Assembly: GCA_040437565.1 (NCBI GenBank)
Contig: JBDOQK010000036.1
Span: 1-64,000 of the forward strand
Source of the DNA: Albugo candida
Lineage: Eukaryota; Oomycota; Peronosporomycetes; Albuginales
DNA: 64,000 nt
Reading direction: 5' to 3'
Shown here piece after piece: positions 1-11,900 of this stretch. A program made the position numbers and the translations under genes. The notes below the pieces were generated by a model that worked only from the letters and a program-made list of their open reading frames with translations, did no database searches and was not told the DNA's origin. How positions within the stretch are numbered: position 1 is the stretch's first letter; the number at the start of each line of letters is the position of its first letter.

Positions 1-670
1 GGATTGGGCCAGTAACAAGGATAACCGGAAATCAACATCTGGGTTTATGGTTATGTTGAATTCATCTCCAGTCGTTTATAAATTGAAATTACAGCAAAGT
101 GTAGCTTTGAGTACAGCTGAGGCAGAATACATTGCTTTATCATTATGTATACAGGAGTCATTATGGACAAGGAATTTGCTATCCGAAATTGGTGTACGGG
201 ATATAGCCAGCGGTATCGTATATAAAGACAATCAGAGTGCAATAGCAATTGCAATGAATAACGGATATCAGAGTCGTGCGAAGCATATTGACATAAGATA
301 TCACTTCATTCGAGAACAAGTTCAACGAGGCAACGTAGAAATCAAGTATATGGAATCAAAGGATCCATGGGCCGATTTCTTAACGACAGCCATTTCGACG
401 AAACAATTCCAGAAATTCGTACGGAAATCAAATGTTAGGAATTGTACGCCGAGGGGGAGTGTCGCAATGGAATCAGCCAATCATCATATTGGAAAAGGAT
501 TCCACCAATCGAATGCTGATATGCGAAGTCAAGAAACAATGTAAAGATAGCGCATCATATTCCACCAATCAAGATTCATACAGCAGAGCTTACAAGACAA
601 CGCGTAAAGGCTAGGGCTTAGAATAGTAACAACAACTAAGGACCCTAATAAATTCACTTTCCATTTTATC
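1..670 (+). mobile_element. Copia (Ty1) LTR retrotransposon fossil, 3' end
   Basis: The left edge holds the end of a Copia polyprotein: an RNase H region with the family landmarks AEAEYIAL, DNQSAI and KHIDIRYHFIRE (about 47-420). A purine-rich tract follows at about 451-459, and a probable 3' LTR begins with TGT at about 460 and runs to perhaps 670. The rest of the element lies outside the window, so it is partial. The RNase H part looks fairly well kept, which suggests a younger copy than the Copia fossil at 10-18 kb. The LTR end is not firmly placed. Confidence 0.85.
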
Positions 671-874
671 AACTAAAACAACAACAGTTCTTTTCATTAT
701 TTGATGAGCAAACATCAAGTATTCTTAATGTCTTATCACTGAGAGCTTTTGGTGTACGAAACATTGTGGCAGTGCCTACTTCTATTTTTCTTTTTAATAA
801 GGAAAAAAGTGGGTGTTCGTCGAGGCTTAAAACAGCTCCCAATCCTATCAAGTTGTAAGATTTCCAAGAATCGC

Positions 875-974
875 NNNNNNNNNNNNNNNNNNNNNNNNNN
901 NNNNNNNNNNNNNNNNNNNNNNNNNNNNNNNNNNNNNNNNNNNNNNNNNNNNNNNNNNNNNNNNNNNNNNNNNN
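875..974. other. Assembly gap (100 N)
   Basis: Exactly 100 N. The right flank begins a copy of the local duplication also seen at 1407-1650. The left flank has no matching overlap. Confidence 0.99.
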
Positions 975-1212
975 TTCGTTCTGGTAGGGAGAAAGGTATT
1001 GTTTGTCCAGGAAAAGTACACCTCCTAAACGTATCAGGTTGAAAGATTTACACAGCCAGCGTGCAGGATACCCTGGTGTATTTTCCCAATTATGTATCCT
1101 TTTAATTACTATCCATGAGTGCTGTCGCGTGATAATAGTACTCGGTTAGCAAGACATTGACAGAAATCTGGCTGAAAATGTCCACCATTTCAAGATCCCG
1201 ACGAAATTCGCT
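975..1212. repeat. Diverged local duplication, copy 1
   Basis: Aligns with 1407-1650. Shared blocks include ttcgttctggtagggaga at the start and gataatagtactcggttagc near 1131. The copies differ by scattered substitutions and small indels, so this is an old duplication rather than an assembly overlap. Confidence 0.85.
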
Positions 1213-1406
1213 GTATATATTCTATCCTTAAAAAATACCACAAATTTAAATCACAGGATTCATTTATTCCACGAGTTCCTCCTATATTTCGTATAACATA
1301 GGTTTTTTTCATTATTTGATGAGCAAACATCATGTATGCTGTATGTCTACTTCTTGATACCTATTGTTCTAACGAAAAATAGTGCCAGTGCACTTCGGCT
1401 ATTTTT

Positions 1407-1650
1407 CGTTCTGGTAGGGAGAAAAGTATCTGTTTTGTCCAGGCAAAGTACACCTCCCAAACGCATCAGGTTGAAAGATTTCCAGCAAGCGTGGAGGAAT
1501 CCCTGGTGTATATTCCCAATTTTGTGTCCCATGAATTATTACCCATGAGTGATGTTGCGTGATAATAGTACTCGGTTAGCAAGACGTTGACAGAAATCTG
1601 GCTGAAAAAGTCCACCATTTCAAGACGCAGACGAAATTCGCTATCCATAT
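1407..1650. repeat. Diverged local duplication, copy 2
   Basis: Second copy of the block at 975-1212. Its left edge overlaps a 12-bp inverted repeat (arms 1371-1382 and 1399-1410) that could form a hairpin. The minus strand carries an 83-codon frame ending at 1466. Confidence 0.85.
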
Positions 1651-1717
1651 ATATATCCTTGATGGCCGTCAATGCCTCGAGTATTTTGGGGTCCACATTA
1701 CTGCATGCATTTCCCAC
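1466..1717 (-). pseudogene. Minus-strand open frame across the duplicated block, unrecognised
   Basis: An 83-codon frame starts MGNACSNVDPKILEAL and includes FRLRLEMVDFFSQISVNVLL. It stays open upstream of its ATG for some codons (to about 1760), and its 3' part lies in the duplicated block, where copy 1 has a decayed counterpart. The composition looks protein-like (amphipathic helix) but I recognise no family. It may be a fragment of a repeated host gene or of a transposable element. Confidence 0.35.
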
Positions 1718-4684
1718 CTCACGCGCAACTGCCTCTGCAATCTCGGTAGGCGGAATAAGGCGATATGGTTGCGGTTACCCGGTGCGGTTGCGCGCCCTCA
1801 GCGCGCGTGGGAAGTATAGGCGTCCTTGGGCTCACAACTTTTAATTTGTTTTCTTGAGTGCAAATTTGAAACCGTTATTAAATTTTATCAATGCATTTCC
1901 CATGTATTCTATCCGCTTACAAACTACAACATTTCGCACTCTACTAAACGACACGGTCGTTGATGACATCGTATATATCGGCCATCTTTCAACATATAGA
2001 ACTCTCGCACCGTAAATGAAAAGCATGGCCACAGGCAAAACGTGCCGATTTTTTTGCAGATCAACCCATCGCGAGTAAACTATTTCCATTCATCTTACAG
2101 GCGCTTTAAGTTTTGATGATTCACAATAGTAATAGCCAAGATGCAACACTACCAAATCTTGATTTAAATCATTTCTCGCCGCATAATTGTATCGGCTTAG
2201 TATATATGTAATGTCTGCACGTGAAACCCTATGTAGCTAGTGCGACCGCCACAATGAAGGTTGACCTGTAGATGGTATGACTCACAGAGCGAGGGGTTGT
2301 GAGTGGGAGAGATGTTGTCATCGGCACAGGTGGGGGGAGAGAAACCACAACAAAGAGATATCTTCTGCAGAACTATGGAATTTAGCACGTGGTATCTCTC
2401 GCTATGCGTGAAACAATCGGACGTCAGAAGAAATCTCGTAGGTTCTAGGTTGATGTGCACATTTATGCCATGCATCCCAGCGATGTACGCGGCATACAAA
2501 TCAGAACTATAAAGCAACGTCATCATCGGTCTTCCCGCAAATAGAACCTTATAGAGACTTTAAAAAGATACTGTATACTCCATTATCCCAACAAACCATT
2601 GTGAGCGAATTCGACGGTGTTTTTGTTAATCTCAAAATCAGCGTAATATGCCAGTAAGGTGGATCTATGTAACCAATTATCACGAGCATACTAAGATGCT
2701 AATGTCTGTCAGGTCCAGTCTTCATCTTTGTCAGGATTCTTTCTTTTCTTCTCTGAAGTTAATCGAAACTTTCTTGCAGCAACGGTGCTATCGAAAGACG
2801 TCGAATCAGCCGGACACGAATTCATTGAGAGTATGACCACATTCCGATCAAGCGCTTTAGCAAGCTTGCCCCGTATATACATGTCAGAGAAAAGCTAATA
2901 ACCATCTTATTCATGGCATGTGGATACAGAGCCAATCGCATGGCTTCTTTGTAAACCACCTTTTCGTTTGTTGAACATACTTCCACTCCGTTTCAAATCG
3001 AAAACTTCTTGTAGGTTCAATCATCTAAGCAGTAGAGAAGAAGCGACGACGTCACACACGGCCATGTTTAATCATTCGATACCCCTTGCAAGATGTCTCA
3101 AATACATAAATCTGCGATATCTATACCTTCCCGTAGCTTCTCGTTCTATATTCATCAAGATAGCCTCCACTTTCTACCTAAACACATTATATTGTCGCCC
3201 GAAAAAAACATCTTTAGAATGTATCTAAGTTTCTGGAGATTAAAACGATTGAAGTCAGGATAATTGAATTGTTGTAGTGGCATACATACCCGATATTTAT
3301 TTGTAGCTTGTTTCGTGACTATTTATTTCCCAACGTAAGTTTTTCCTGAGTAGCTTCTCACTCTGATGAATTGTCTGATCTGACCTTGATTTCTATTAGA
3401 GGATAACAAGCACACTAGCGCGTCGCAGTCCAAAAGTATGTGAGCGAGGACCTGTCAAGTCTGGTGACTGCGTATGTTATTTTGTCCCGATGACATTCCC
3501 ACCACAGCTAGTTACGTCGCTCATGCGTGCATCTCGCCGAGCTGTTTTTCCATCAATGTTTGTTGTGGCGATAAGACGCCGATAGGGCCGATTACTAAAA
3601 TATCAGTGGTACAATCACGGGCGACGGCGTTGCCCCCCCCCTCCTTACCGTTAATCTCAAATCCTCAATAATTTGCACTGATTTTTCTTTTAAACTCGCA
3701 GGTAGCAAAACGTTTCCCTACAAATGGTCTATACTAAGGAGAAAGATCCATAATTGCATTTACAAGACTGGAAGTAAATTCTGAACTTGACTGCTGGCAT
3801 GATGAAGCACACCAGCCAATAAATGCGTAAGTGTGGCATCATCGCACGTGAGGTCTAGTTTGCCCCTTATCGATCATCGTTATGAGAAAAGCTGGTAATG
3901 AAACGGACTATTAATGTTTCGATTGTGCGCATGACTATGCTGCCGCAGCGAAGAAGGCAGCTTACCTTGTAACTCTAGCCATGACAGCAAACCCAGAAAA
4001 CCCTTTGGAACACTCTCGGCGATGAGTAAAAGTGCTAGTAAATGACTCCAGATTTCTTCGAGAAGAGGTGAACGCTTGTGTTACTCTTTTCTGACTTTTA
4101 CTTCACCTATATCATGCATTGCAATTCAGTTATGGCACCTTGCAAGTGTTCGTGAAGTACCGTCAGCGTATTGTGACCTTTTTCTACGGCGAAAACAACT
4201 TTTCAGTACCTTTCCCGAGCTGGGGTAGAAATGCATAGACTAATCAAAGTAGATGAGATAGATGGAGATCATCCGATCAAACCGTGAAACCACTGCGAAA
4301 ATATCATATCAGCAAAAGAAAACTACAACTTTTTTAGTGGAACGCCACTAGACGAATTTCTTGACACCCTTAGAGTGGGTAGTTTTTCCACTTGGACTCA
4401 AAATTACAAAATCGATATGAACAGAAGTTAGCAACACTAATAGATTTTTTCCTGCGTCAGTTTTCTCGTTACCAATACTATATCAAGTTGAGTAGTGGAA
4501 CAGATAAACATAGGTGCTCTACTAAAAGTTATGAGACGACATCGTGTGGGTTGAGGTGGATTATGGAATCAGCTACCTAGAAGATCAACAATATTTTAAC
4601 GCAGTAAGTGTGTGATGTTGTTGATGTATAGCATGGTACTGTACTTTTGTTGGTCTGCTTTTTTGGCATTCACTGTAAAAATCA

Positions 4685-5700
4685 ATGTTTAATCATTCAG
4701 AGTTCAGTAGTCTTACAAGCATGCATTGGATGCGCTCAATATGTCCTCAATACAGATCCGTGTCTCGTTCATCTCCTCTTCGAAACCATAAAAAGTTGTA
4801 CCATATGCCTGTTCTGGTAAAACAAGTAACAAAACTATTGGCACCCGGAGAAGTGAAGGTACCTCGGTACTTTGTAGACGCAACAGCGGGCTGTGCTGGA
4901 CATGCACAGAAGATACTGGAGAGCGATCCGAATATGCAAATGCTTTGCATAGATCGAGATCCAGCTATCTTGTCGATAGCCATCAGTAATCTGAAAAAGT
5001 TCAAAGGTCGGGTCAAATTTATTAATGGATCGTACGCCGAATTGGACAAGCATCTGTCTGTCGCGGGTTTTCCATGTGAAGTTTCTGGAATATTAGTAGA
5101 TCTTGGAGTGAATAGTCTACATTACGATAAACCTGAGAGAGGTTTCAGCTGGCTACGGGATGGTCCTTTGGATATGCGGTTCGATGAGTCGGATTCGGCC
5201 ATAAGTACAGCGGCTGACGTACTGGAGACATTTTCGGAGGTAGATTTGACACGAATATTTCGAAAGTATGGTGAGCTTAAGCACGCCAAAGAGTATGCTA
5301 AAGCTATCGTGCGAAAGCGCGAAACAGCGACGTCGGAAGTACGAGCATTCGAAACAACATTCGATCTACGTGGCGTAATTGAAGAAGTTGCAGCTAAATG
5401 GAAATTAAAGAGGCCGTCTTCAAATTCTCTTCCAACAAGTCGTTCAAATTTGGTACGTCCGATTACTGCGTGCTTTCAAGCTCTACGCATACAGGTGAAT
5501 AATGAGCTCGCAAATATTCATGAAGGAATTCCGGTGCTCACCAACCATCTGGCACCTGGTGCGCGCTTAGGTACTGCTATTTATTTGCTGCAGAGTTAAT
5601 TGTAGCTCTCCCTTCTTTCGTTGACATAGCAACCATAGCTTTTCATTCATTAGAGGACCGGCCGATTAAGCATTTCTTTCGTACTTTGGTGAGCCGATAG
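4685..5700 (+). CDS. 16S/12S rRNA (cytosine-N4) methyltransferase, RsmH/METTL15 type
   Basis: Exons 4685-5570 and 5630-5700, 318 aa. RsmH-family enzymes transfer a methyl group from SAM to N4 of a cytosine in the small-subunit rRNA decoding centre. Seen: the entry motif YHMPVLVKQV (about residue 39), the SAM-site segment DATAGCAGHA, DLGVNSLHYDKPERGFSW followed by DGPLDMRF, and RPITACFQALRIQVNNEL. The uninterrupted frame runs into a stop at 5599, but removing a 59-nt GT-AG intron (5571-5629) joins GARL to ATIAFHSLEDRPIKHFFR, the expected family C-terminus. About 38 basic, Ser-rich residues precede the catalytic domain and resemble a mitochondrial presequence, so the mitochondrial METTL15-like role is likely. 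An isolated gene in a repeat-rich region. Confidence 0.93.
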
Positions 5701-6713
5701 CAAATCGTGTGTGTTCAATCAATATAAACAATGTTAATCCGGGTATGTCAGGCTCATGAAGATAAGAATGGACAGGTAGACTCCCTGCATCACGACGTCG
5801 CGGATTCTTTGCACGGGAAAAGGTTCCAGCTCATTTGTAATAAAGCGATCAAACCATGCAGAGAAGAAGTTGCTTGTAACCCGCGCTCCAGAAGCGCCCG
5901 ATTGCGATGTCTGGAAAGAGTCAAATGAATCCAGTGGATCAGTAGCATCAAGTTGGCTTTAGTGTGCAAGCTTACTTCGATAAACATACAAATATATCAC
6001 TGTGTCATACCTACACGATCGGACTGGAAATATAACAATTCAGTGATAGGAAATTTCTGGCAGGCTTCAAAGACTGGAGATCTCAAACAAATCTCGTATG
6101 TCTAACATGTATTTCAGCTGTGATAGATTTCTCTGGGGAGCAGCTTCTTTGATTTTCTGCATGTGTCGCAGTTTTTGAGTGCGTGATAGTATTTTAATGA
6201 TGTACATGTCTTCACGCCAGCACGATTGTATAGGCACGCGTAGCCTTTATTCGGATACTTTCCCCACACAGGCATCTCCACTCCTCTTTTCATTCTGACT
6301 AAACGGCACGTTGCATCTCGCAAGTTGTAGTAAAGAACGGTGAAGCCACCCAGGAAGTCGAAATGGCATTGAAATGTGCGGTCAAAACAATAAGAAGACC
6401 TAGCTTTCATGGATAGTTTTGGTTATGCGAGGAAGTTTGATCTCGGAAGCAGGCTATACTAATAGAATGTCTACAAGCGATAGCAATGAAAGTACATTCG
6501 ATAACTTGAAGTCGAACACGGTCAAAAGGACATGGTCTATACAAGAAATCCATTATACTGCATCTTCAAATCAAGTCATATACAATAAGTACCTGGTGTT
6601 AAGTTTAAATCATCTTTCCTTCAGATCTCGAGTACTACTCTAAAGCCGAATTTACTAAAGTAGACAAATTTTGCGTAAAAGGGACGATTTCAAGTTGGGT
6701 AAAGCTAGTACTG

Positions 6714-6813
6714 NNNNNNNNNNNNNNNNNNNNNNNNNNNNNNNNNNNNNNNNNNNNNNNNNNNNNNNNNNNNNNNNNNNNNNNNNNNNNNNNNNNNNNN
6801 NNNNNNNNNNNNN
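6714..6813. other. Assembly gap (100 N)
   Basis: Exactly 100 N with no visible overlap between the two flanks. Confidence 0.99.
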
Positions 6814-6827
6814 CTGAAAGCTTTTTT

Positions 6828-7169
6828 ATGAAAAGGAAGCAAAATTATGTTAGAAACCGTACAAAAGATTACACACAAAGACTTGCTGTTAAGAAGTATA
6901 TTGAGAGCTCCATAGCAACCTATCTTATGTTTCTCTTTCGACCCTTCACTGTCTACGACTCTTCATGGGATCGTGGTCTTCCATTACTGAAGATCTTCAA
7001 GTTACCGTCGCTGTATTCAGTAGATGTAGAGGCGGTTTCCAACACATTATACGCAAAAGTAGCGCAGATCTATGATCTAATGAATAGCTACCTCAGAATT
7101 CATTCAAGCAAATTTCGAAAGCTGTATCAGTCTATATCAGATAGAGCATCCACCATCCAGATATCGTGA
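6828..7169 (+). CDS. Hypothetical open frame beside a gap
   Basis: A 113-codon frame starting MKRKQNYVRNR just right of the N gap, so any 5' part would be lost. Contains YLMFLFRPFTVYDSSW and a helical, Tyr/Leu-rich C-terminal half. No family recognised and no neighbour suggests a role. It could be chance or a decayed gene. Confidence 0.2.
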   Translation: MKRKQNYVRNRTKDYTQRLAVKKYIESSIATYLMFLFRPFTVYDSSWDRGLPLLKIFKLPSLYSVDVEAVSNTLYAKVAQIYDLMNSYLRIHSSKFRKLYQSISDRASTIQIS

Positions 7170-8494
7170 TCTGTCATTCTCTAGCATTTTATTCGAGGCT
7201 ACGTCATGTGATGGGGTCGGTGCGCTCTCAGTGACTGCAAAGAGACTCTCCTGTTACGCAAGTAGAGATCTTGATCACGCCAATCGGATCGACTTCCTCC
7301 TATAGCACGGGAACCTCGAGCAGTACACCAGAATGTGAAGGGCACTATGCACAGAAAAGATCCATGCACTGCGCATGATTATGAAGTTCGTCCGAACGCA
7401 CAAAGTTGACCAGCCATATTCATGACACCGTGCAAATTCACAGTTTGCTTCCTTCATGTTTCATGCTTTCGCATTTGATTGCACATTAGCACTAATCTCA
7501 TCAAAAGAGAACAAGAATCAACTCTTTTTTGCAACGCTGAACCTTGCGCCTAACACAGCTTCGGTCTTTACTTTGCGCATTACAAGCTTTTTAGTGAACA
7601 TCCATATCGAAAAAAATTTCAACTGTACATTTTTCGTCATCTAGATAATATTCCTTCTATTTACGATTATTAGCCCTGACCAGATAGCTTCCCGTGCTCA
7701 CTCAATGGCCAAAATCAGCTCAGTCTTTCCTTCGGTCTAATCAGATGCTAAAAGGTGATGTAATATACTCCATTGAATTTAATTCGCGAAGCGTGATGGT
7801 AGTGACGATTGCATGCTTGGCAGCACGCTGGAATTTTGATCGAGCTTCAATACCGTACTGTACATTATTGAGAGAGTTCAGATTCTCTGATATTGATACT
7901 TGATCAGGACGACACAGTACTTCAATGTTTTCTCGCTCGTTCAAGACGTGAAACCGTAGCAATCATTGACCATGACCGACGCAAATGTTCTTCGCACTGA
8001 GAATGCTGTTTCAGAGAGACGGTCCTACAGCACAAAGAAAACGGAGAAATTTTCCATGGAGTTTCTCGCTCTGCTTACATCAGTCTGACTTACCAAAAGA
8101 CAGCGGCATCTGAGAAAAGAACAACTTTTGGAACCAGATCGAAGAATTGCTTGCCACCATAGAGAAAAATTCTGAGTAAAGGACATCTTCATGATTTAAT
8201 AGCAACTGAAAAATATCAAACTGAGTACCGATTAATAACGTTTAAAGCACTGGTTGAGTCTTAACAAATTAGAAGACAGTATCGTTCATAGACAAAGAAC
8301 GATCATGAAAACATTGGACGGAGAAATTAAAGCAATTCGATTTCGTCTTGAAAGCATCGACGCAGGTCTAACGACGCTTCTCAATGCTACAGCTAAGGCT
8401 CATGCCTTTGGAACTGTACATAAGCATACTTAAAATAGCAATAATGTCTTACGATATATATCCGGACAACAGCAGTATGTACGAAGTCAACTAG

Positions 8495-8528
8495 CTCGAC
8501 GACGTCTCGTGCACGAGACGTAGTCGAG
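8495..8528. repeat. 34-bp near-perfect palindrome
   Basis: Two 17-nt arms, CTCGACGACGTCTCGTG and its inverted partner, meet with no spacer and have one mismatched pair. It would form a fully paired cruciform. It lies in sequence with no recognised gene, and no related copy was noticed elsewhere in the window. Confidence 0.9.
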
Positions 8529-8699
8529 TGTTACGGGATCTCACAATGTATTGCAACGTCATCAACACTTAATCATTTTTTGCATCGAATAAAATTGATA
8601 AGAAGCGAATGGTACGCGTGAGGGAAAAGATCATCATCAGATGCACCACCTTCCTTAGGAATGATTTGTAGAAGATCTTGGTTAGATACTTCGATTTTT

Positions 8700-8945
8700 T
8701 CATGTACGATTCACTGGTAGAACGATAAGAGCTCGTATATTTCTTGTAAGACTATCCAGCATACCCATGCGATGCGAGAAAATATCTAATCCGTGCGTTA
8801 GGTTGCGGTGAATCGAAAGGAAGTCTACATCATGATTAGTACTAGTATCGTCAAGACTGCTTACGTGGTGGCATCGAGTCCGTAGAAATGGGACTCTAGT
8901 TTTCTTTTTTTGATTAGCTAGAATGTTTCTAGCTATTGCAGACAT
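8700..8945 (-). CDS. Hypothetical small open frame
   Basis: An 81-codon frame starting MSAIARNILANQKKKTR with a helical C-terminal half (LDIFSHRMGMLDSLTRNIRA). It looks more protein-like than the surrounding noise but has no recognised family. It could be one exon of a spliced gene. Confidence 0.2.
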   Translation of the reverse strand: MSAIARNILANQKKKTRVPFLRTRCHHVSSLDDTSTNHDVDFLSIHRNLTHGLDIFSHRMGMLDSLTRNIRALIVLPVNRT

Positions 8946-11900
8946 GTTTTGGTAAGCGCGTTACGCTGCGAGCGGTCTTTTGCAAGCATTCTTAATATGT
9001 GTACATTTTTTGTTAAGGGAATAAAGATTTAAGGCAAGGCCATGTAAGGTTATAAAACGTTGTTGAGGACTGTTGGCAAGAAGTTAGTTGTTCATCACCG
9101 GTAGGGTAGAAGCGTTCCCTTGGGTATGGTACGAAGTGGTTTCTAATTGCAACGCTTGTATAAATCTTTCTTACTGCTTCATTCGAGATTGGAGTTTGAA
9201 GAGCTGAGTGAAGGTAACGCCAGTGATAACCTCAAGTTTATTTATGTCGCGTTCGGGTAAACCGCATATTTAACAATTTTGAAGCAAGGTAGGTAGCACA
9301 TTATATATCGTACAACCGGAAGCTTTTTTCTCTCCGTAAAAAACATGTGAATAAATCCGAAACACAACCGGTATGTGAACAATCAGTGGTAAACTTCTCG
9401 TACACTACAGGCAAAAACATGCGTGAGGAGAGTACGTTCATTCACAAAAGATACTGTTGAGCTCGCACATCGATAGTTCGCAGTCTTATTTTTGAAATTA
9501 AAGCTTCAAGTAGACCACTTCAGAAATTTGGAGAGAGGACAGAATCACCTTGCGATGCCACCAGGAAGTATTTTAGCATTCAGACTTCGTATTGGTTCAT
9601 CATGGAGCTGAGACCAAACAGATAATCATTTCGATCGATAGTGTCGAGTGTCTTGATGAGTTTAACCCGATAATGTCATACAGGTTCGCCTGGAGTCGAC
9701 ACGTTAGCTGCCTAAAGATTGGTTGGGCTTAGGGGTGGTCAGGATGTGACTATTTCGCAGAGTTCTTTTGGATTTTGAGTATGGTGGGTTATCACTTGGA
9801 ACAAGAAGATTGTTTACAACATGAGGACTATGTTGCAGAAATTCAACCGGCACGTGATCTTCACGTGTTACACAATTCTTCTTCCACAAGAAAACTTTTA
9901 GGCGGATTCTGCCCAGCGTAAACGTTACGTCCAAGTACTATGTTCCCGCGATGATATCTATAGACGAGGATTGTAAGACTGGGCCGACAGAAGAACTTGT
10001 GCTGGCTCGTGATGAATGTGGAGCTACCAATGACGCATCTATCCCGGTCACGTGCATATGTTTTTGTCGCTTCTGTGGCACTTCATTCTTTTCTATATGC
10101 TAAATCTATTCCGTATATTTTCTCTGGTCGAGGCCGTAATCTTGGAAAGATTCGAAAATGTGCTTTGGATTTCTAGTCGCACTTGGTACTTAGTCTAAAC
10201 GATTGGCTAGGATCATTATTCTCTACAAAGAAAAGCCAGTATTGGCAATCATCCTGGGAGGCAACCATCTCGGCTCACCAGCCAGCAGGTTATAAGCCCA
10301 ACCAAGATTCCACCAGCCAAGACCATCGAACAGATGAGTTGAAGATGGACCAAAAGATGATGCTGCTGAACAAGATCGAAACCGACCGAATCTTGGTCTC
10401 TACCGAGCCAGCACAACCTGCGCAAACGGAGGGCGTATTTGCTGTATCATGCAACCAAGTGAAGGGTTTCACAATGTCAATCATCCCTGGATGCGAAACC
10501 GATGAAGCATCGTGGAAGCGGGATGCGTAGAAGCTTTGTCCCTCCATGCAGCATTTTGCGCTAGACGGGCTAAACCGAGTCTGATTCCCGCCAGCAAGAA
10601 ATATAAAGCTCCCCATTCCGCAAGCTGATGGAAAAGGAGCATACTCGGGACTTGGAGCGCCACTTATCCGAAGTGATTATCATTTCTTGCGGCAACTATC
10701 GCATGTCCAGCAAGCATTCGGCGGGCTTTGGAGTGAGGAGGTGAATCCAGACTGCCTATGACAGATTTTTAGCGGGAATGCTCTCGCTTATTACTAATAG
10801 CAAGGGTTAAAATGAATGGATTGATGCTCTAGATTCGAAGAAGTGGTAGACCGCACCAACCAAGTGTTTTGGCCCAGCATCACCAGAATGCAGGCAGCAC
10901 GCTATCTTGCAGCAAAAAATCACTGAACGTTCTTGCAGCGAGCATTTTTTATTCTTGACGGCAGTCAGTAAATCAGTCGGTGAAACAGACAATATGCTCC
11001 TGGAAAGCGTTATCAAGCACGCAAAGCCTGGCTTTGAAAAAACCCCTGATGGCACGTGCCAACTCAATGAGAGAAGACATCAGAAGGCAAGTCGAGTAAC
11101 TGCGGCATTTTGCCCAGCTTATGGGGTCAAATATCATCAGTTATGCACCAAGAAAGCCAAAGAAATAGACTCGGGACCGAATCGATGCGATCAGAGAATC
11201 TAAGCCGAAGAAGCGAATTAACTGCTACATCATTTGCGGGAAAAGCGGACATATGATTGAGGTTGCTGGAACCAGATCTCCATCAGCAATGAGGCCATCG
11301 TTCTAAAGCTTCGTTCAGCACCTACTACCTTGGAGTACAAGGAGAAAGTATGGGTAATAGACAGCGTACCCGGCAGGCATCTCGTATCGGTTATGAACTT
11401 CTTACAGTATTAAAAGGAATGCAACGAATTATGCATACTTCTAAACGTGAGGTAAATGAAGCTAAGGTGGACAGCATCGGCGAAGATTATCGCAACAGTT
11501 AACGTTCCAGAAACGATGTGTAACATGAGGCAAAACTCTCTTGGAACAGTGCCTCGTATGGAAAGTTGGAGGCGAAAGGATGCAAACTGACGTATCAAGC
11601 AGATGGATCGAGCGTTTTTCAATGTACTTCCAATGGTGTGATCGTGGTCAGAGTAAATATGTTCAGGTACGTTATCGAGACAGAAGGTCGAGAACGCAAG
11701 TCCAGTGTTATGGATATGCTCGCTTCAATTAAGTACGTGGACAGAACAAAAAAGCAGATGGGATGTCTTCTGCACTTCTATCAAAATTTGCTCATCTGAA
11801 CTACAATACTATTGAGCGTATAACAAAGCTTTCGGATTCAGGATTGAGATTGATGCCAATCGGCGACTGGAATGCGTTACTTGCGCGGAAAGTAAGCAGA

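Larger units (their letters stand above)
671..4684. other. Gene-poor stretch with local repeats
   Basis: No gene was recognised here. It holds an N gap (875-974), a diverged duplication (975-1212 and 1407-1650), a shorter repeat of a sequence containing catTATTTGATGAGCAAACA (near 690 and 1310), and a GC-rich patch at about 1740-1810 that stands out from the AT-rich surroundings. Short open frames at 2197-2526 and 2920-3228 show no recognisable motif. Confidence 0.6.
5701..10149. other. Long stretch without a recognisable gene
   Basis: About 4.4 kb with an N gap (6714-6813). Short frames at 6114-6410 (minus), 6828-7169 (plus), 8304-8432 (plus) and 8700-8945 (minus) look somewhat protein-like but match no family I know and lack convincing splice partners. 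The one clear structural feature is the 34-bp palindrome at 8495-8528. Confidence 0.5.

Noticed and set aside
4713-5053. Minus-strand frames of 64-100 codons
   Set aside because: They are antisense to the methyltransferase, whose motifs are unambiguous.
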